DNA of 64,000 nt from Chenopodium formosanum (lineage: Eukaryota; Streptophyta; Magnoliopsida; Caryophyllales; Amaranthaceae): assembly GCA_024500155.1 (NCBI GenBank), contig CM044873.1:4593001-4657000 (forward strand), given 5' to 3'. The first letter of the stretch is position 1; each line of letters begins with the position of its first letter. Of this stretch, positions 1 to 11,196 are shown one piece after another. The translations under genes and the position numbers were made by a program. Under the pieces are notes generated by a model. It did not search any database and had not been told where the DNA came from. It saw only the letters and a program-made list of their open reading frames with translations.

Positions 1-127
1 ATTAAACCCTTCAAAGAGCCAAATGAATAACAACCAATTTTTAATCCTACCATATACCATTCAATTTGAGCTTCATACATGCACATATCAACAACAACAA
101 TTCTATCTGATTAAGTAAATTTAGTAC

Positions 128-692
128 CTTATAAGCCCAGCAATTGTGAGTAGCACGATTATCACGCACCTAAACAACAGAAATCAAAATCAAAATCAAA
201 CCACCATAATTCACAACCCTAATACAAATCAATCAAACCCTAGAATTCATATCATTACAAAAAACAGCAATCAAATCAAAATCAAGTGAAATTAACCTCG
301 GATAGAAATGAATGAGCAGATTGTTCACTGTAAACAGGAGCAGCAATGGCAATAAATTTGCTCTTTTTTATCTCTTTCTCGAACGTGACCCTCTCAACAA
401 GTGTCGTAAAAGCTCCGCCGCCATCGCCGCCGGCGATTGCCATGGTAGAATTGCTTCTTGTTGTAAAAGCTGATGAAATTGAGAGAGAAAGAAAGAGAGC
501 AACAGAAATTCGAGGATTATTTGCGAGGTTGAATTTGCAATGATGATGATGATGGTAATGAAATGAAAGTGTGGAATTTGCCGGAAATTTGTGTACATGC
601 ATTGAACTTTTATTTGATTTCGCTGATACTTGTGCTTTCATGGAAGTAAATTGTTTGGAATTTGGAACCAAGAATGAAATTGGTTCAATCAT
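128..692 (-). CDS. IMPACT/YigZ-family (UPF0029) protein, 5' part, truncated by window edge
   Basis: Two coding exons are visible: 692..297 (132 codons, donor GAG|GTTAAT) and 169..128 (14 codons, acceptor TTTAG|GTGCGT, donor AAG|GTACT). Both junctions are phase 0. Residues about 97-131 carry the family's opening block (TLVERVTFEKEIKKSKFIA), and exon 2 continues it with VRDNRATHNCWAYK, the conserved IMPACT N-terminal core. The rest lies beyond position 1. The family is thought to act in translation-related regulation (IMPACT binds GCN1 in animals and yeast); the role of the plant YigZ-like branch is poorly known. The first 83 residues are Ser/His-rich with few acidic residues and include a hydrophobic stretch (about 62-75), which suggests an organellar transit peptide. 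Met84 (codon at 443..441) is an alternative start giving the bare domain. Family is confident, start is not. Confidence 0.85.
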
Positions 693-841
693 ATAACTAC
701 GTCATTATCTTGTAGCATTGGTAGTCAAGAAATGCAATTAGAGTGGTCAATTCCTGACCCCGACCGCCCTAAAATTCGAACTCAAAGTGACTTGAGAGAA
801 AATCTAAACTCAACTCGGCCTGATTTGTCCCATTTATCATA
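693..841. other. upstream flank of the IMPACT-family gene
   Basis: Short AT-rich stretch between the first ATG of the minus-strand gene and a Stowaway MITE. It should hold the gene's 5' leader and core promoter. I see no unambiguous TATA box. Confidence 0.3.
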
Positions 842-1155
842 CTCCTTCCGTCCCCTTTTGATAGTTCCTTATAGACAAATTTTAGTCCCAAAATGTTCAC
901 CCCATTTGCTTTTTCCAACAACCATTAATATTAATTTTTTACCAAAATTCCCTCCAATTTGCAACAATATTTGTGCAAATTTAACTTTCCCATGTGAATT
1001 TTGTTTTCCCATATACTTTTATTACTTTCTCTCTCTACTTTTTTGCATACCCAATGCCAATTTACTTTTTCAATGTACTTTTATTATTCTTATTTGTGTT
1101 TATTAATTCTCGTGAAAAATGTCCATAAGGGACTATCAAAAGGGGACGGGGGTAG
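842..1155. mobile_element. Stowaway-like MITE, about 314 bp
   Basis: The left end CTCCTTCCGTCCCCTTTTGA and the right end are inverted repeats (right end reads GGGGACGGGGGTAG on the plus strand), each flanked by TA (840-841 and 1156-1157), the Tc1/mariner target duplication. An open frame across the element's left half is incidental. It lies in the upstream region of the IMPACT-family gene. Confidence 0.85.
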
Positions 1156-1373
1156 TATTTTATAATGACATTATTTTCTACACTATTTGAAATGGTTAAT
1201 TATCATTAACTAAATCTGATCCATTGACCCGAATTAACCAAATTAAGCTGCAATATATAGTTGCAATCATTACCTTGACATCTCGAGACATAAAAATTGA
1301 TTTGAAACCAAGGTAGGCTTACCAATAGGTTTATAGGTTATAGAGTCTCAAATGATATTGGTTCAATTACATA

Positions 1374-1463
1374 CTACCTCCGTTATATATTTTTTGCAAT
1401 AATTAGACATTTTTCCTCTCTACTCTATGGCAATTCGTTACAAATAATATATAACGGAGGTAG
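1374..1463. mobile_element. 90-bp Stowaway-like mini-MITE, copy 1
   Basis: Nearly all terminal inverted repeat: CTACCTCCGTTATAT at the left, ATATAACGGAGGTAG at the right, with TA on both sides. Its centre (ATTAGACATTTTTCCTC) is shared with the copy at 3887-3976, so the two are sister insertions. Confidence 0.85.
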
Positions 1464-1465
1464 TA

Positions 1466-3170
1466 GCTATTCAGAATATTGTTGTATGGATAGTCTTCCA
1501 AAAGTTGATGTCAGAAATCCAAACCCACCCCCAAACCTACCCATAAGTCCATAACCATTGTTGATGCATGAGTCGTTTACTAGTGTCATTGTTGTTGATT
1601 TTGGATTTCACAATTGTTCACTGTGAAAGCGCTTCCAAAATGAACAACGTTCAACCCACTAACGGTTGGGCTTGATCCACAATCATCATAGGATAAATAC
1701 AGAATAAAGCCCATGCTTCAGGCCTTTGTTCTAGGTCCAGCTTATAGAACTAAACACAGATTAGCCCTATTGTACAATATCATAGGGTTGTTCTTTTTTT
1801 TTCATTCATTTCAATTTCAATGACCCCAATCAAATAATAATGAAAAGATAATATTAAAAGGACGAAAATAATTGAAAAGACCTTACGATGAGGTAAATCA
1901 TTAATTCATAATCATAACATTTGACAATTAATCTTTTCTTTTAATTAAAAAATAAAAATAAATAAAGGGTACATTAAATTAAAGAAAAAAAGCGAAAAAA
2001 GGAATTTTAAAAAGGGGTTATCACGGAATAAAATGAATTTGGAAGTATATGCAAATGTCAAAGCATATAAAAATAAGGAATAATTACCTCTTGTTAGAAA
2101 ATGGAAATCATGTTGTTGTAAGTCATAATGGCAATGACTTTTTAAGGCAAAATTGTAAAAATTAGTTAGTAGGTCCACATATCTTATAACCCTAATTATG
2201 TCTAAAACCAATGTGAAATTGTTTAAGGGGTTGGATTTCATTGTTTGTCCCCAATCATTTTTGCGGACCCCTCTACCTCCCTTAGTTGGTTTTCAACTTT
2301 CAATTGTTGTGCAATTATTTTGACTTATAGTAAAGCTATTTTTTTTAAAAAAAATTATTGTACTCATTAAAAGGGGAATTAAGGGGGAAAATTAATATAC
2401 CAACCGAAAACCAGCCGCCAAAAAAGTGCAAATATCCCAAAAACTCTACTTAGCCGTTAAGATCTATGGGAGTGTGATCAATACGAGTACTCATAATACA
2501 AATATCAAGGTAAACTTTACATGTGAGTGTATCGGATATTGAAAAAGAAAAAAACTTATGTGTAACGGATGAATTCTATATGCGTAGATGGATTCTCCTT
2601 CGACACAAATCCAATGTATGTGTCGTTTGAATATTAATCATAAAATCTAATATCAAATTTATGTGTAAACTATTGTTGGATGACACAATAATACAACACT
2701 CAATAGCCCTTTTAGAAACAAATCACCCAAGGGCACTTTAAAAGTAGCAACATGTTAGCAATTATCATGGATTTAACTAACAACTAATGGCAATCAATTG
2801 ATGATTGTAATTAGTTTCAAGTTTCAACTAATTAGTAATTACTTATTGTGTAGGAGATTCACATATGCAGTAAATAAATTATAGCTTCTTCGTCAGGGGT
2901 GATGTAAACCAATTCAACTAAATTATGTCATTATTTCGTTGTTAAATTTTTTCCAATCCATAATGCTATAAGCCTATAAGGCTTTTGGCCCAATACCCCT
3001 CACCTATTTTCTATAGAAAAACAAATAACAAATAAACGACATGTGGCCCACAGAAGGGCCCATGTGAGGGCCCAATGGAGATCCTCTTTGTTTTTACTCC
3101 GCATTTCCGCAATTTGCTTCACAAGGAATGAACATTGCCATCGTTGATAAAACATGAAAAAGAAAATTAC
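1466..3170. other. AT-rich intergenic DNA, no gene seen
   Basis: No frame resembles a known protein and no complete mobile element was recognised. Around 3040-3075 is a short GC-rich patch with repeated GGGCCC-type words. Confidence 0.5.
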
Positions 3171-3256
3171 GGGCATGTTCAGATTTACTGAACTGAACTG
3201 AATATTTTGTAAGAGGAGAATAATAACAACTGAACTGAGCTGAAGAGAACATGCCC
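3171..3256. mobile_element. Tourist-like MITE, GAACT-pentamer family
   Basis: The ends GGGCATGTTC and GAACATGCCC are perfect inverted repeats. The interior carries CTGAACTGAACTGAA at left and ACTGAACTGAGCTGA at right. One of about ten copies in the window; others have clean TTA or TAA duplications typical of PIF/Harbinger. Flanks here are TAC/TAT, so this duplication is imperfect. Confidence 0.8.
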
Positions 3257-3886
3257 TATCTATATTGTTTTTTTAAAAAAAATAAGTGTAACTTTTTCAC
3301 ATAAAATATCATATATAATTATAATTGCATCATCTGTTTAGTATCTTTAGTGATTAATTAAATGGCAAAACCGTAACATTGCACCAAATATTTAAATTTG
3401 CAATGTAATATAGTTTGTAAATTGCAATTCATATTAGAAAGGTGAAATAGATATGATTAATTAACCTATGGTACTAAATTTTATAAGGTGGAAATATCTT
3501 CCATAATCTTGAATGTAACATGGAATGAATCATATGATTTTTAACACGAATCACATTTTATATAGTTTGAGGTTTATTTTATTATAGAGTACATGTTTAT
3601 TTAATAAAAAGAAAAGATAAGAGTCACCATGCATAAGGAATAGGTACTTAAGATATATAAGTAAATTTTAAATTAGTGTAGATACAATATTTACCATTTA
3701 ATACTAATTCATCAACCTTTTCTCGGATAGGAGGATGGACTGGTTTGCTTAATTTTTCAATTTTAAGATGTTTAAGGTTAGGGTCAAATCTTACTAAGCT
3801 CATAGGAGAGATTTTCAACCAATAATGTGCAAGAAAATGTATTCATTAATACGAGTACTTCTCAAGTTCTCATAACAAACATTATA
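3257..3886. other. AT-rich intergenic DNA, nothing recognised
   Basis: No coding frame and no repeat structure beyond simple A/T runs. Confidence 0.5.
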
Positions 3887-3976
3887 CTACCTCCGTTACA
3901 TATCATTTGCAACGATTAGACATTTTTCCTCTCTACTTTATATCAAATCGTTGCAAATAATATGTAACGGAGGTAG
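3887..3976. mobile_element. 90-bp Stowaway-like mini-MITE, copy 2
   Basis: Ends CTACCTCCGTTACATAT and the inverse ATATGTAACGGAGGTAG lie between TA dinucleotides (3885-3886 and 3977-3978). Same length and same core as the copy at 1374-1463. Confidence 0.85.
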
Positions 3977-4128
3977 TACTATATATTGTCATTTTTTATA
4001 CTTCTAACAACCCTAAGATGGAAATGTTACAATATATGCAACACACTATTATTTAGGGAAAAGTTGTACTATTTTCCTTATTTAAAGCACATGGCCCACT
4101 AAATTATATACTCCTAAAGTCCTAATAA

Positions 4129-4951
4129 GAGCAAGATTAGCCCTAGGTCTTAAGACTATACATGACATCAGCAAATTACTTTTAAATTGTCTTAAGACAA
4201 GACTCCACAAAATTTCTGCATTTATGAAGCAAAGTCTTAGCAAAGTCTTAACAAAGTCTTAAATGGAGTCTTGAAAATTCAAGACCCAACTTAAGACTCA
4301 TTTAATACTTTATACATTTTTATTTTGCTACATACCAATATACGTATATCAAAGCATAACTTTTTTATTTCTTGAAAAATATTACGAGTATCGTTAACAA
4401 TAATTTGATTTAATTTTATTGAAATGTAAAGTGTAAATTTAAATGCAATTGACGGTTTTATTTATTTTTCTTTATAAAATTGTTTGTTGTATTTTAATAT
4501 AAAATAATATTCCTTTATTTGCTACTCGTATTTTTTTATTGTATTTTAATCCAAAGTATTCTATTATTTGCTATAATTTTCATCAGCAAATTTAACTTAA
4601 AAAAAAATGTAAATTTTACTGCTATAGTATTGTGTGTGTGTGTGTGTGTGTGTAATATTCATGTGACTTCATTATTATATCTAGTGGTTTGATATTATTT
4701 TTTAGCTATATAAGATATGTAATTTACGACACTATTGCAAATTATACTATTAAAATATTAAATGTAGTATATAAAAACGGAAAATAAAAACAGTACGTAT
4801 ATTTAAGAATTCTTAAATGAGTCTGAGGAATGAAGATATAAATTTAGTTGAATCTTAAAGAGTCTTAACATAATTATAAAATATTAAAAATTATTGAAAT
4901 ATAATGTGGCATGGAAAAAAATCTTAAGACGAGACGAGGTTAATCTTGCTC
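4129..4951. mobile_element. PIF/Harbinger-like non-autonomous element, 823 bp
   Basis: Starts GAGCAAGATTAG and ends TAATCTTGCTC, flanked by TAA at 4126-4128 and 4952-4954. The subterminal parts repeat the word CTTAAGAC/GTCTTAAG many times on both sides, a likely transposase-binding array. No transposase frame. The interior holds an (TG)11 microsatellite at 4631-4653. Confidence 0.75.
4631..4653. repeat. (TG)n microsatellite
   Basis: Uninterrupted TG dinucleotide run inside the 823-bp Harbinger-like element. Confidence 0.95.
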
Positions 4952-4971
4952 TAACCTCTCACCCCATTTTA

Positions 4972-5291
4972 GGTGATGTTTGGTTAACAAAGGAAGTAGA
5001 AATTCACATGAATTTGGAATTTAGGGGAATTAAATTACTTACTTTAAATTTATGGGATTTTTCTTAAGTTATTTGGTTTGCATTGTGGGAAATAACTTCC
5101 CATAGGAATTTCTTTCTATTTACCAAGGGGGGCTAGGTAATTAAATTCCTCCATTTTATGGGAAGTGGTAATTCCTAGGATTTTCTACTTCCTCCATTTC
5201 TCTATGTTTTTGTCAACCAAACAACTCTCCCTAATTACAATTCCTAGGATTTTCTAATTCCCACATTTTCAAATGCCAATCAAACAACACC
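4972..5291. mobile_element. Harbinger-like MITE, 320 bp
   Basis: Left end GGTGATGTTTGGTT and right end AATCAAACAACACC are inverted repeats, with TTA at 4969-4971 and 5292-5294. The interior is built of CCTAGGAATT/AATTCC-type words in both orientations. It lies 20 bp from the previous element, so two 3-bp-duplicating elements sit almost back to back. Confidence 0.75.
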
Positions 5292-6898
5292 TTAAAGTGT
5301 ATTACAACATGTGAGCCCTACTTATCTTAAACATACACCGTGAAAAAGTTTGTGTTGCAACGATTAAAAAATAGAGGATGTAAATAATTATCCTATTCTA
5401 AAGAAGAAAAAAAATGACAAATGCGAATGTTGGGGTGCATCTGTAAAATGAGAAATGATTACAAGAAAGAGGAGACAGTAAAAATAGATTTGATGCATCC
5501 ACAATTGATGATTGCCTAACCCCTACTATATCCAATACCTTACAAAGGTCGGTGACAGATTTATTATTGATGCTATTTTCGTATCTTTAAAAGTTCTTTA
5601 CCTTTTCGTTTGCATTTCAAATTAATTTAAATTCTCTTATTTATTGTGTAATTTAATCATTTTTTATTTAATATAATATTGGTGTGAAAAAAGCTTTTTT
5701 TTTTAAATTTTTTTTTTTTATTTGGCTATTATAGATTTATAGTACATGTTTTTTCACCTTGTTTGGGGTCTATCACTATTTTGATATTTGTTTGGAAAAT
5801 AACTTTAACAGCTAAGATGATAAGCTGTAATATTATGCATTTTTATCTTGATGTGTCAATTATTAGAACGAATCTATCAATCAAGGGTCTCACACGTAGG
5901 GTAATTAATTATTCTTGTCGATTTTTTATGTACTCTTTAACTCGTGCATGTGATATTAATTAGATTTGCGATGAATAATAATGTTGTTCCATATCTACTT
6001 ATTTGGATATGATGATCAATTGATCATCATCAACTCAAGATTCAAATGTTTTTTTGCATAGTTACATTACTTTACATATTAATTGATAGCTTGAAAAATC
6101 ATTTAAATTTGGCAATTTTTACTGTATAGTTTGGTATATCATGTCCATGATACTCAAAGCATAATTAGGTCAAATAGTAAGAATTGTAAAGTATGGAGTA
6201 TCTCACTACTTTGAAATTTATTTTAAGGTACAAGCATGGATACTTAATCCCGCATTAATATGAATTAATAAAAGAACCTCTAGGTTATTACCTAAATGGA
6301 AACAATTTAATGCACCTTTTGTAATTATACTTAACTCGATTGTTGAACAACTAATAAAGTTTTAATTTGTAAGGTTTATAGTTCTCTTGCTTGTTGGATT
6401 AGGCCATAAGAGTGACATGTGTTAGAGTTAGTACTGGTTTACCTTAGTGAATATCTTCTTTTATAACGGTTTGACTTTGATATTATTCATATTTCATACT
6501 CAAATATATATAAACTTTAATTTCAGTTTTTTTTACTAATGTCATTGCACAATATATTGTTGAATTAGCTTTAATGTATATAAGTTAAAAATTAATAATA
6601 ATATGATTTTTATTAACTCATAAATATATATACTTTCTCGGGTATTTTATACATTCAACACACCTTTTTAACACACTAAGTAAAGAAATGATTAGAATAG
6701 GTAAATTAACATTTTTTTTTTTTTATTTTTTTTTTTTGTGTTCTGTTAGCCGCACATCATTATATTCTTCCAAAATTTGATTGATAGAAGTAAACTCAGA
6801 AGAAAAGACGAGGACCACGTGCAAAAGGTTAGAAACAAGGAGACGCGAGTGATGGAATGCAGCTCAATATTCTTTAACTCCAAATCTAATTCATATTA
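5292..6898. other. AT-rich intergenic DNA, nothing recognised
   Basis: Includes T-rich tracts near 5695-5720 and 6711-6738. The open frame at 5763-5963 has no recognisable motif or gene context. Confidence 0.5.
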
Positions 6899-7010
6899 TT
6901 CGTACAATTAAATTTACACGCACATTATATCGACAGAACTCACAGAAGGACATACAGACCCATGACATCCAGGCGACTGTCATATGTGCGTGTAATTTTA
7001 ATTGTACGAG
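6899..7010. repeat. inverted repeat with about 24-bp near-perfect arms
   Basis: The left arm around 6902-6925 (GTACAATTAAATTTACACGC...) pairs with 6984-7007 (ATGTGCGTGTAATTTTAATT...) with one mismatch across about 24 bp. The loop is about 58 nt and GC-richer than its surroundings. It lacks known MITE ends. It could be a decayed element or a hairpin RNA locus. Confidence 0.6.
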
Positions 7011-7341
7011 TAAATACAATTACAAATTTACAATGCATTATACAGTATCTTAAACCAATTATTAGCTTCTACTCATGCCAAATATACAATGTTTTATGTG
7101 CATCTGATGAAAGTAATTAAAGCCTATATTCCGATGACATTAATAAAAATTAACAAACATTAAAATTAAAAAAGGACTAAATAAAAGAACATGAATCTTA
7201 CAAAAACACATAATGGGTTAAAACAAAAGAACATGAAGTATAAGTCAAAAAAAAAAAAAAAAAAAAAAACACGCACACAAGATTAAAACAAAGAATGTGT
7301 CTAATCTAGTAATCTCCATACCTAAAAACATATAATTTGTA

Positions 7342-7662
7342 CTCCCTCCGTGTTTTTTTAAGTGATACATGTTGACCGGCACATAGTTTTAGGCAATTTA
7401 ATTGACTTAAATAAAATAAGAGGTAAGTGGGGTAGTGGAGTATTAAAAAATTGTTAAAGAAAGATAGTGGGGTTAATAGTTTATTGAAAAGTAATATATG
7501 TGAGAGGAAAGATATAATAAAAAAGTAATAGTGGGTTTGGGTGGGGACCATGAAAGGAGAGAGATATAATATTTTAATGTATTGTTTTGCCAAAAAAGGA
7601 AATGTATCACTTAAGCACGGTCGGAAATGAAAAATGTATCACTTTAAAAAACACGGAGGGAG
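7342..7662. mobile_element. Stowaway MITE, about 321 bp
   Basis: Canonical ends CTCCCTCCGTGTTTTTTTAA and CACGGAGGGAG, flanked by TA at 7340-7341 and 7663-7664. Near the right end, two copies of ATGTATCACTT bracket CACGGTCGG, suggesting a partial internal duplication of the terminus. Confidence 0.9.
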
Positions 7663-7664
7663 TA

Positions 7665-8783
7665 ATGAAAATATAAACAACAAAATATAAATTGACCATA
7701 TAATGCACCATATTGTCCGTATAATATAGTCGTAATTTGCAATGTTAAGCCTTTTGTCATTTATAATAAGATGGCAAATTAGAGAGACAATTGGGGGGCA
7801 AGGTGTTGTCATTTTATATATATAACGTGTCAATAATTTATCCCTAATTTAAAATTGGGACAGCGTGGTATGCCCCTATCTCTTATTCTTTCTGTCTCAC
7901 AGTCACCCCCCAGCTATTATCTACTGCTCATTTAATTTCATTGGAATTTCACTACTACGAGCTGAGTGCTAGTTCTAGCCCAAAGAGGGGCAGTTTTCCT
8001 AGTGGGTGCAATCATTTTCATTAACAGGGTTTTACATTTTGTGACTCACTTGTTTTTTTTACAACATTTTAGTGGAAACCTTGACTGTCCATCTAGGTGT
8101 TTTATTTTGAATGATTATGTAGGATCGATAAATATGTTAATAGTGTAATTTAAACTAATAATATGGAGTAGAAGATGAATCATAAAAACAAAATGCTGCA
8201 TATCACATACATATGGAGAATGGAGTTGGTGCAACTGTTGTAGTACCCTAGGGCCTAGGGATGGATAATCAAATTTTGCTACGTTTTAGATAATGATAAA
8301 GTCACTTACAAAAATCGTTGTGACTTGTGACTTTGTGACTGTGATTTACAAAAACTACTATGGTATGGTAAGCATATAACTAGGAACTACGGTGTACCTA
8401 ATTACACTTTTCTATACTAGCTAGTGAGTGTAATGTATAGAATAATCAACTATTTTTCTATATATATACACGCGCATGAGATAGGTGATTACTTAGACTA
8501 GTTTGACCCCGATACTTTAAAAAAATGGGTGCATAGTGAAAGATCAAAAGTTAGAGTGTAACACTAATAAAGGACGATAGATAATACCCCATATTCCAAA
8601 ATTAAAAGGAAAAGGTGAATAGTGATAAAAGTCAATAACATTGAAAGTAAATGAATGGATCAAGCTATCTAAATCGTAACAATTTAAAACTTTCTTTTGA
8701 TTTTAAGTGATTTGTTTGTTAACCTAGTCTAAATTAAAATATGGATTATTCCTTAAGTGCGTGTCAAAGTAATGTGTTTTAAG
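7665..8783. other. intergenic DNA, no supported gene
   Basis: AT-rich with a more complex patch at about 7855-8100. The 60-codon frame at 7966-8148 matches nothing I recognise and has no start or splice context, so I do not call it. Confidence 0.4.
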
Positions 8784-8963
8784 TGAGTAAAGAATATCCA
8801 TAGAATATTCTCATCCTAGGTTTAGGATATATTTTGTATAAGATTATCTTTGATATCCTGTACATATCTTATAGTTACCTAATATGATTAGGTTTCTCAT
8901 TGTAACCCTATAAATATTGATCAATGGAAATCACTCTGATTAAGGAGTTTATATTATCTGACA
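8784..8963 (+). mobile_element. solo LTR of the 13749-14986 LTR-element family
   Basis: About 180 bp beginning TGAGTAAAGAATATCC and ending TATTATCTGACA. It is the reverse complement of the 176-178 bp LTRs at 13749-13926 and 14811-14986, including a TATA-like CCTATAAATATT. It begins TG and ends CA, but has no internal region, second LTR or clear flanking duplication, as expected for an old recombined copy. Confidence 0.8.
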
Positions 8964-9042
8964 TATATCAATGGTCAAATTCATACGGAATACATTAGCA
9001 TATGCGTCAAGTTTTATCAGTTATTTGAGAAAGAGAGACAAA

Positions 9043-9171
9043 GGCCCTTGTCTATTCTTTTGAGTTGTTCTGTTTTGTTCTGCTCTGCTCTATTAGCAAT
9101 TGTTATATTCCACTTTGCTGACACTTACTCTGCTCTGTTCTGCTTGCCCGGAAGCTTAGAAGAATAGGACC
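9043..9171. mobile_element. Tourist-like MITE, AGAGC-pentamer family (degenerate)
   Basis: The left end GGCCCTTGTCTATTCTTTTG is roughly inverse to the right end AGCTTAGAAGAATAGGACC. The interior has 5-bp-periodic TCTGCTCTGCTCT and CTCTGCTCTGTTCTG. No 3-bp duplication is readable. Related to 13150-13322 and 46816-46926. Confidence 0.6.
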
Positions 9172-10908
9172 TATAGATGGGAGAGAAAATAAGGGATTAG
9201 GTGTAGGAAGAAGGACATCAAACTTTGGCAAATGATGGCCACCTATCAACAACAACAACAGCAGCAGGAAGAAGGACGGAAGCAGCAGAAGAGAGAAGGA
9301 ATTGATAAAAAAGAAAATGATATGATGGTCTTTTGCCAGTTGCCACTCCCCACGCCCTCTGTCTCATTTGTCACTGCCCTCAACTCACACCCTTTTTATT
9401 AACCTTTTCTTTTTTATTTTATTACAAAAGAATTCTAAATCATTATCAAAATCTACTATTATTATTTTAATTATATCTTACTAAAAATTATCTCCATCTC
9501 CATAATTTATGATGCAAGTTATCATTTCCTTTGTACGTACGATTATGACATCACTCTCACGTTAGCACCACGCTTCTGTTGATAACTACTACTACTCCGT
9601 AGTAAATTGCTACTTTTATCATAGTGCTAATGTAAAATTTTCATCTTGACAAATTAGGAGTAATTGTTTTTGGAGAAGAAATGATTTCTAGTTCTTAATG
9701 GTCGATTTGATAGTTCAACTAAAAGATAATTGTGATAATGGATTTGTTAAGGATAATTCATGTCCATCTCGTTCATTAAGCAACTTCATTCGTAAGTTAC
9801 CTATACATTAATCTTATGTCATTTAATTTAATTTTCACTGCCATTTTACACAATGTGATATACTTTCTCTGTTATTTATTATGTGCAATTTTAGAGTATT
9901 ATTTGTGAGGTATAAAATAATTAATGGAGGTATTTTAACAGTTTATAAACAAAAACATGTGACGGAGATGCATGAATTAGGATATGTTTTACTTCATTTT
10001 TGATTTATTTTGCATGAATATAACAAGTATGTGTAACCTATCTACTGGTAATAAAGAAGAAGAAAGTTTAATCTACTTACAAGTTCAAATGAGATTTTAT
10101 ATTACTCCATACTCCGTATTATTATATAAAGTAAAACCAATAATACTTGGATGGTAGGAATAACTAATCTCGCTTATAATTTTTTCAATTTTTTATTTCA
10201 ACATAGAATAACTCACATGTGAACAATAAGAGGTTTTAAACAAAATGGATAAATTTAATTAAAATTATTTTAACTATTAGGAGTATCTATCATGTTTATA
10301 GCAAGAACAAGATGATTAAGAACACTATGGCTGAAAAGGACAAACAAAAATGATAGCAACACATAGGAATATACTTTCCGATCCCCGAGGTAAATATCTT
10401 TGTCAGTATATACGTTAACAGCAGGTCATCTTCCTAATTTTATGTACACACAATTTTTAATTACAACTACATTTTCAAACTGAACCTCCTTTATACTTTT
10501 ACTGTGCTTAATTTATGTACAAATGTATGTGGTGGCAATCAGTTATCTTTCTAAATTAAATAAATAAATTAGATTTTCAATAGTGCCACAAAGTCCACAA
10601 TATCGGTTAATTTTCGATTTTTTGAGTATGGAACTTTGATTTCAAAACCAATAGGTAATTGATGGTAATAGTACGAAGTGATAATTTTATCACCTAAATT
10701 TACCACCTATTGAACGTTTGTTAAAAAGTTCTTGTATTTTGCACATGAAACATGAAATTTATTATGTTGTATTATATATCCTCAGTCTATATTTCTATAT
10801 ATTAACTTTATAAGACGGCATATTGTTTTATTATATAATAACCACATTTGAATGATAAAATAAATTTGGAAACAATTGCCTTTATATAAATATATCAGCA
10901 GGCCCGAC
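9172..10908. other. intergenic DNA, one short Q-rich frame only
   Basis: A 56-codon frame at 9232-9402 (double ATG, then ATYQQQQQQQEEGRKQQKR) stands out by composition but has no known relative. The rest is AT-rich without recognisable structure. Confidence 0.35.
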
Positions 10909-11188
10909 GCTTAGGGTGTGCAGGGTGAGCAACTGCACAGAGCCCAAAAGTTAATAGGGCCTCATATTAATTTAAGAATATAACAAATAAGCTAGCATTG
11001 TTATTGATAATCTTCGTAGGTAGCTCAATGGTCAGATGTTAGAGAATATTTACAAGTGGTTCAAGGTTTGATGATTGTTGTGAGCTTCACTCTTTATTTT
11101 ATTTTTTTGGGTGCCACAATTATAAATTGAATGGGGACCCATTTATTATTAATCGCACAGGGCCTCCGTATACTTTGGGACGGCCGTG
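10909..11188. mobile_element. hAT-like non-autonomous element, 280 bp
   Basis: Left end CAGGCCCGACGC and right end GGGACGGCCGTG are imperfect inverted repeats, bracketed by the 8-bp duplication TATATCAG (10901-10908 and 11189-11196), the hAT hallmark. The interior holds a pol III-like pair: TAGCTCAATGG (A-box-like) followed by GGTTCAAGGTTTGAT (B-box-like), which suggests a SINE or tRNA fragment captured inside. Confidence 0.8.
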
Positions 11189-11196
11189 TATATCAG

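Noticed and set aside
732..1106. 124-codon plus-strand frame
   Set aside because: Runs from flank into a Stowaway MITE; its sequence is MITE DNA and AT-rich spacer.
7237..7275. Third poly(A)-only retroposition scar
   Set aside because: An A-run of about 24 is present but no direct repeat abuts it on both sides. The same holds for A/T runs near 15850, 22471, 23120, 40617, 57931 and 62577.
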